Shown: one piece after another, positions 58,823 through 64,000 of the stretch
Position numbering within the stretch: position 1 is the first letter of the stretch
Layout of the letters: the number at the start of each line of letters is the position of its first letter
Source of the DNA: Protonemura montana
Lineage: Eukaryota > Arthropoda > Insecta > Plecoptera > Nemouridae
Reading direction: 5' to 3'
Assembly (NCBI GenBank): GCA_947568835.1
Contig: OX387604.1
Span: 19,063,076-19,127,075, forward strand
Length of the DNA stretch: 64,000 bases
The notes under the pieces: model-generated
What the model was told of the DNA's origin: nothing
What the model saw: only the letters and a program-made list of their open reading frames with translations
Databases searched by the model: none
Program-made: the position numbers and the translations under genes

Positions 58823-59999
58823 AAACAATGCACTGTTTGTAGCAGGCACATATTGTTTATTCTTCCTCGTTTTCTTAAAAGTGATGAACTAAATAAGGCA
58901 AAGTACCTCAGTTCTTTCAATAAAATGCATACCTTTCCATACCCAAAAGAATGTGATTAGCATCTCTCTGCCTCGGAAAGAGGCAGAGGGGACAAAAGAT
59001 TTTACTGGGAACTTTCCTAGATGGCCAAGTCAACGGACTGTACTATATATCCTATGGCAATGTGTTTTCACAATCGCAAGGATAAATGTTTTAGACACTA
59101 GCCAGAAATTTGAGGAGGAAATGGATGGGAGGTGCTAAGTATGGGTCTGTTCAGCATGTTTCAGGTACGAAGACCTGATTTCTATTGGAAAGATTTTGTA
59201 GTAAACCTGTCCTATTGAAAGGAGTACTAAAGTACTTTTTCGACACCATGATCCCTTTGTCAATTACATATTTATTTTTCATATTCAATTCACATATGAT
59301 TGTAATAAAAGTTAGACTATCCGCAAACTACAAAAGTTGCAATTTTAGGTAATAATGCTGTTGAGAAGTTTATGATCTAATCCACTCTCTAAATACATAA
59401 GAGAATGATGCTGGTGACAACTGAATGATAAACCTCACTCTCTTTATGTACATTGGGTATTGGTGACATTTGATGCAAATGTTAAGGCAGGAGAAAATGT
59501 CAATTTTGAATCGACAAGTTCCCCTGATGAATTGTATGCCATGCCTCCCAAGGATAAAAGCCTTCTTTGCATATCTCAATTGAAATTGCCTCCCTTACAA
59601 TTGTGGCAATATGTATTTAACCACCCAATCACTTGTATAGTTGCAGCACTGTCAGTTCAATCTCTTGTATCAGTAGGAGGATCCTACTGATTTGAAGGAT
59701 CCAATGCAATGTGCTTCTTATGTTTGATTATGCTAAGTGTGTCTACGCACGTCTTAAAAATGGGGGCACGGTTTGTTATTTTGATGGAGTACTTGGGGAT
59801 CATTATGTGACGGCATCTCCTCCACACTCCAACTCATGTTTCAAATTCGTCAATCAAAATGTATAACAGTAGGACTAGAAACTAACCCTTTCAAGCATAA
59901 AAACATACTTCTCATTCAAGAATTTCCAACACTGAGCTACGGTTTCATTCTATCTTTCAAAATTTAAATTTGAAAAATATAAGCTTGTGTATGAAGCCA
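58823..59999. other. ALKBH7 3' flank, nothing else recognised
   Basis: AATAAA at 58919-58924 can serve ALKBH7. The open frame at 59460-59690 resembles a coding piece in composition but has no recognised homologue or splice context. Confidence 0.4.
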
Positions 60000-60460
60000 G
60001 CGCAAGACTGTTTCTACCGTTGCGGAAGACTGCTTCATCCATCGCGGAACTGTTTCTTCCATCGCAAACCATTTCTTCCGTCACACAACTGCTTCTTCCA
60101 ACGTACAACTTCCGTCCCACAACTGCTTATTCCGTAGCACAACTGCTTACTCCGCAGCCCAACTGCTTATTCCGTAGCACAACTGCTTCTTCCGTCGCAG
60201 AACTGCTTCTTCCGTCGCAGAACTGCTTATTCCGTAGCACAACTGCTTACTCCGCAGCCCAACTGCTTATTCCGCAGCACGACTGCTTCTTCCGTCGCAG
60301 AACTGCTTCTTCCGACGCAGAACTGAATGTGCAACTTCCATCGCAGAACTGCTTCTTCCAATGTGCAACTTCCGTCGCAGAACTGCTACTTCCAACGTGC
60401 AACTTCCGTCGCAGAACTGCTTCTTCCAACGTACAACTTCCGTCGCAGAACTACACCTGC
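60000..60460. repeat. 18-bp minisatellite, about 25 copies
   Basis: Imperfect copies of TTCCGTCGCAGAACTGCT with variants (gtagcacaac, gcagcccaac, aacgtacaac). The middle (60120-60300) contains a block of about 100 bp repeated as a unit, so there is some higher-order order. Frames stay open on both strands because 18 is a multiple of three. Confidence 0.9.
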
Positions 60461-62164
60461 CAGTGTTCCTGCTTGTATACCGCGTGGTACGCATTGCGAA
60501 TGAGTGCATATGGAAAGCAAGATTCCAGAAGATCCATCGTCAAGAATGGAGATTCTTGCACGATCTGAAACGGCACACAGTAGATTAGACTTGTGCAAAG
60601 CATCATCTTTCAAATGCTACATAAACAAGGATTATCAACCAATTTACCTCATCCAACAAAAGATAGACAGATTCACGATTTCTTATCACTTCCTTATCAG
60701 CTTCCTGTCCCAGGCGGAGTAAACTGGAAGATGCCAACTAAAACAAAACAAAACAGGAATTCATTGTCCTGAAAGTGCATTTTTTTATTGTTCATTTGCA
60801 TTTTCTTTCTTTTCTTTAACAGATTCTCCATTTTGAACATGAGATTTGTTTATTCCAGTCAAGAAAACAAACAATTAAATTATTGTATTCAAGAAATGTT
60901 TAATAATTTTTTTGTCCTATTTAGTGAGTGTTGGTGCAGGGGTGGCTCATGCTGTGGGGCAAAGGGGCACCTGGATTTTCACCCCAAATCACAAAATATA
61001 TAATTTAAAAAAAATCTAAGTTTCATTAATTCGTTTCAATTGCAATGCTTAGTAAGCATTATGAGCTTATCAGACTCTCAAATTACGCCCTATTTGCTGG
61101 CCCGGGTCCGCCAGCGAGGGATCACGGTTTTGCCACGCTACACTTCGAACCTAGCAGGGTGAAAACCACGTGACTGCCCAGACTTCCAATTGTTCACGCC
61201 TGACGGTCTCGGCACGAATGCAGCTTATTGGGGGGCAAAATGCTAGAATTGCCCCTCGGCTGGCACCGAGCAGAAATGTGCCGAGTTGCACTGAAACAAT
61301 GCGAGCGTTCTCTGCCGTCACCATGACTCACGACTGGCCAGTTTCGCGACAAGCCCTTGGTAGATAGATCGGTTGTCGGTACTTGCTACATTAAAACAAG
61401 TAATTTGCGCCGAGATTTCACGTCATGAATTCAGTATCAGTATTTTTTACCTTGCTAACTCTGGAGAAAGTCAAAATACTAGAACGCTTACACCGGGATT
61501 GGTGCTAACCTTCGTATATAATATGCCGTCGACTTGTCAAAGATATGTACTCTGAGCTTGATAGCATAAATGGGAGCCCAACTAAATCGCATCGTAATTT
61601 GGTGGTCAAAACTTAAATGAACAGAATTATGTAACAAATGCTGGTGGCTGCTGGGATGCAATACGCACTAGCACGTGTCAGTATTTGTAGCAGAGTAAAG
61701 GCTGTGCGCTCGCAGGATGTCTATAGTACAGCATTTGCATGATAAGTAAGTAAGTAGTGAATAGCTAACAGCTGTATTAACGTAAGTTGTTCTAATCACA
61801 GGGTTGTGACAGAATGGAAAGCTGTGTTTTTATCATAGTTTTACTACCCAGATCAACTAGGATAGAGTGAAGCGTGCATTTCCTGGCAGTTGACCTTTTT
61901 ATTGGCATCTAATTTACTCATGTTTCTATTTGTGCCCCACCTAAGTAACTACCCATCTGCCACCACTGTATTGGTGAGTCTTTTTTTAATTATTTCAGTC
62001 TTGTAATTCCTATGCTGTGATCAGCGGAATGTGCAGACCATTATTCCTTTATAATACAATACGAAAAATAGTAATACATGGATACATTGGAGTTAAACAT
62101 CTTCATGTAGATAATATTAAATACAAACTTTGAATTTGAAAGCTGTGAATGTGTGATTGCTTAC
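60461..62164. other. Expected site of the NCKAP1 3' end; nothing firmly recognised
   Basis: The minus-strand NCKAP1 gene should end here or further left, but I could not find its C-terminal exon (expected to encode a DMIVQESPF..SCFPYVLLRNAYH-like end). Otherwise AT-rich DNA with no supported feature. Confidence 0.4.
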
Positions 62165-63967
62165 TGCCAAGAACTCCTTCATGCGGTCTTCGATGTCTCC
62201 TTGGCCGCAGATTGTGAAGAGTGCAGCGAAGATGTTATTAACAGCCGATGCCATGCAATGAATGTTGTTGGCGTGACCTTCAAGGGACGCACGGTAAAAC
62301 GAGTTTTCATTGCGAGCCAACTTGGGTATGGAGACAGCGACGGAGACCATCAGCAAACAGGCCAGCAAGTGTTCATCTTCATCAGTCTCTGCAACACAGA
62401 GAGAGACCCAAGCATTTACAACCTGGTCCAAGCAGGTCCATCCCAGTCCATGCCACGTATACCCTCCCCACTCCAGTTATTCCAAGCCAGTATCCCCCCC
62501 CCCCCCCCCCCCCCCCAAGGAAATTCAAGCCAGTATACCCCCCCCCCCCCCCCAGTTATTTCAAGCCAGTATCCCCCCCCCCCCCTCCCCCAGTTATTTC
62601 AAGCCAGTACCCCCCCCCCCCCCCCCCATAGTTATTCCAGTTATTCAGTGCAAAGTGGTCACACTGGAAACCCCTGAAATCTCTGAGTTTGATAAACATT
62701 TCATCAGACTTCGAACACAACATTTAAAAACATAGTCAGTTTTGGTCGTAACTCATTGGCCTTATATTTAAATTTCAACCTTGGCAGGGCACCAAAACAC
62801 ATTTTTCCTTTTCCATTATTCCTTTTTAAGTTGGTTGGTGCACACAGCTGATCTTTATATTCTCTCCAACTTCTTACCTAGTTGACTGAGAATATGAAAA
62901 CTTGCACATAAATAAAAAACTTACTTTCCTGCACTTGCCGGCATGGGCGTCCGCCAAGATGTGCCAGCCAGCAGTGTATTTTAAATTTAACACAGGAATG
63001 ACTTATGCCTATTTTGTACAAAATTCCATTACCTTATCAACCCACCATAATTTAAGCACACTCTTATACCCAGTGTTAAAATGTTATTTACCTTTAGACA
63101 AAGTGGGAGTTAAATTAGTTGCAATGGCAACAACCAATCACATGCAGTGAAAGTCAGCTGTTTCTGAGAGTAAAAAGCTTTACCCCGAGTTAAAAAATAT
63201 TAGTGTGCCTGGGCAAACTCTGAGCACACTGCAAAAACAGCATAGATGAAGCGTGACAGTTTTGTTACGAATGAAATGTGGCCTACCGTTCTTCTGGTTG
63301 CGTAGTGCTGCCACAAGAGTAGGGTCGACATTGCAGGCAAGTCCAGCGGCAGAGGTCATCTCACACACAAGCATGGGCTCCGCTGCTGGAAGATGGTGAC
63401 GCAAATCCAGGATCGAACTCAGCAGGAACGGGATACGTTCTTCAAGAACGTCCACTAGCGCTCCTTGTGCCAGTTGCCGGAAGCTCAGTATCACCCCGAC
63501 AATGGTCATACGTTGCAGTACATTCTCCACATCTAATCAACAACGTTTTCTCATTTTACTTTACTTAGATTGATTGCCACCGCGATCAGAGCTTTGAAAA
63601 AACACACCAAAGCATTTTCATTCCATCACTTGTAATTTGTGTCAACTATAGGGGAGTGGACAAAACAGGTGACTCTCTCCGAATTCTGGCAAAATCTGGG
63701 AAATGTACGATTATTGTTTGCTTATGAATAGTTACACTGAATATGCTGGTGGCAATTCTACTATTAGTATGGACTGATTTGCAATCGACTTGAAAGGAAG
63801 GCCAGAGACTTGTGTGAGAGAAGCCATGCTCCACTAGCTTAGATGCAAATTGAAATTACTAGCAAATACTTACGCTGCAATTTCTTAAACTGTTCCTTCA
63901 TTATTTCTGGTTTGTCGAAGTTTGTTCTCAGGGCTATTAAAACTTCTTTATTTCCAGCCACAAGTTT
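62165..63967 (-). CDS. NCKAP1: Nck-associated protein 1 (WAVE complex subunit), 3'-side exons
   Basis: Minus-strand exons 63967-63874, 63532-63287 and 62388-62165 join in phase. They read [20 protein letters not shown]; then [28 protein letters not shown] and [16 protein letters not shown]; then [38 protein letters not shown] and [10 protein letters not shown]. This is the C-terminal region of NCKAP1/HEM2 (about 1120 aa in vertebrates). The protein is a core subunit of the WAVE regulatory complex that links Rac to Arp2/3-driven actin assembly. All splice sites are GT-AG. Upstream exons lie right of the window. The last exon, normally about 60 residues, was not located to the left. A C-rich minisatellite lies just upstream of the acceptor of exon 62388-62165. 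Confidence 0.93.
62455..62640. repeat. Poly-C minisatellite in NCKAP1 intron
   Basis: Four copies of CAGTTATTTCAAGCCAGTAT followed by runs of 12 to 25 C. On the transcribed (minus) strand of NCKAP1 this gives four long G runs, 65-250 bp upstream of the splice acceptor. Run lengths may be unreliable in assembled sequence. Confidence 0.9.
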
Positions 63968-64000
63968 CTGTTGACAAGAAAAAGTTGTAGATCTTAACAA

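Noticed and set aside
62153-62735. Plus-strand frames rich in proline
   Set aside because: They are antisense to the NCKAP1 exon and run through poly-C tracts that translate as proline.

Overview
The window is nuclear DNA from an animal. It is AT-rich and its genes are split by many short spliceosomal introns. They encode conserved metazoan proteins: a CD36/scavenger-receptor-B protein, GABP-alpha (ETS factor), cytosolic isoleucyl-tRNA synthetase, methylthioribose-1-phosphate isomerase, ALKBH7 and NCKAP1. Repeats include SINEs with 5S-rRNA-like heads, several hAT DNA transposons and hAT MITEs, and a non-LTR retrotransposon remnant. This fits an invertebrate, but I cannot fix the phylum from the sequence. 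No LTR or virus-like element was recognised.

Layout. 0-1.2 kb: two 5' exons of a minus-strand CD36-family gene, with tandem 5S-like SINE heads in its intron. 1.3-8.05 kb: a repeat-dominated block with a 21-bp minisatellite, a hAT MITE with an exact target duplication, a second AT-rich minisatellite and a very uniform 4-kb array of a 33-bp unit. 8-12 kb: mostly unreadable intergenic DNA with small tandem duplications and one TATA box plus signal-peptide-like mini-exon. 12.07-19.14 kb: complete GABPA (10 coding exons, 547 aa). 22.56-35.47 kb: complete IARS1 (19 coding exons, 1255 aa). Its intron 10 holds a 3.2-kb inverted-repeat transposon that itself carries an 832-bp hAT MITE. 37-41.3 kb: foldback element, hAT transposase remnant and a palindromic MITE. 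41.74-43.83 kb: the C-terminal three exons of MRI1, with a 12-bp minisatellite starting right beside a splice donor. 44.9-45.6 kb: LINE remnant. 46.8-48.3 kb: an intronless-looking minus-strand gene for an unrecognised acidic protein, in two reading frames joined by a TAATG stop/start overlap. 49.7-54.2 kb: MITE copies and a nearly intact hAT transposase containing an expanded minisatellite. 54.15-55.23 kb: exons of an unrecognised minus-strand gene abutting that transposon. 57.6-58.8 kb: complete ALKBH7 (4 coding exons, 236 aa). 62.2-64 kb: three 3'-side exons of NCKAP1 on the minus strand, with long poly-C tracts in one intron.

The host genes are ordinary housekeeping or signalling genes with no evident shared pathway; neighbours appear to be independently transcribed. 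Exon models were built by hand from splice sites, reading-frame phase and remembered family sequences. The phases close exactly for GABPA, IARS1 and ALKBH7. The most unusual items are the nested 3.2-kb palindrome inside IARS1, the two-frame acidic gene, the apparently 5'-less MRI1, the unrecognised gene beside the hAT element and the large 33-bp array.
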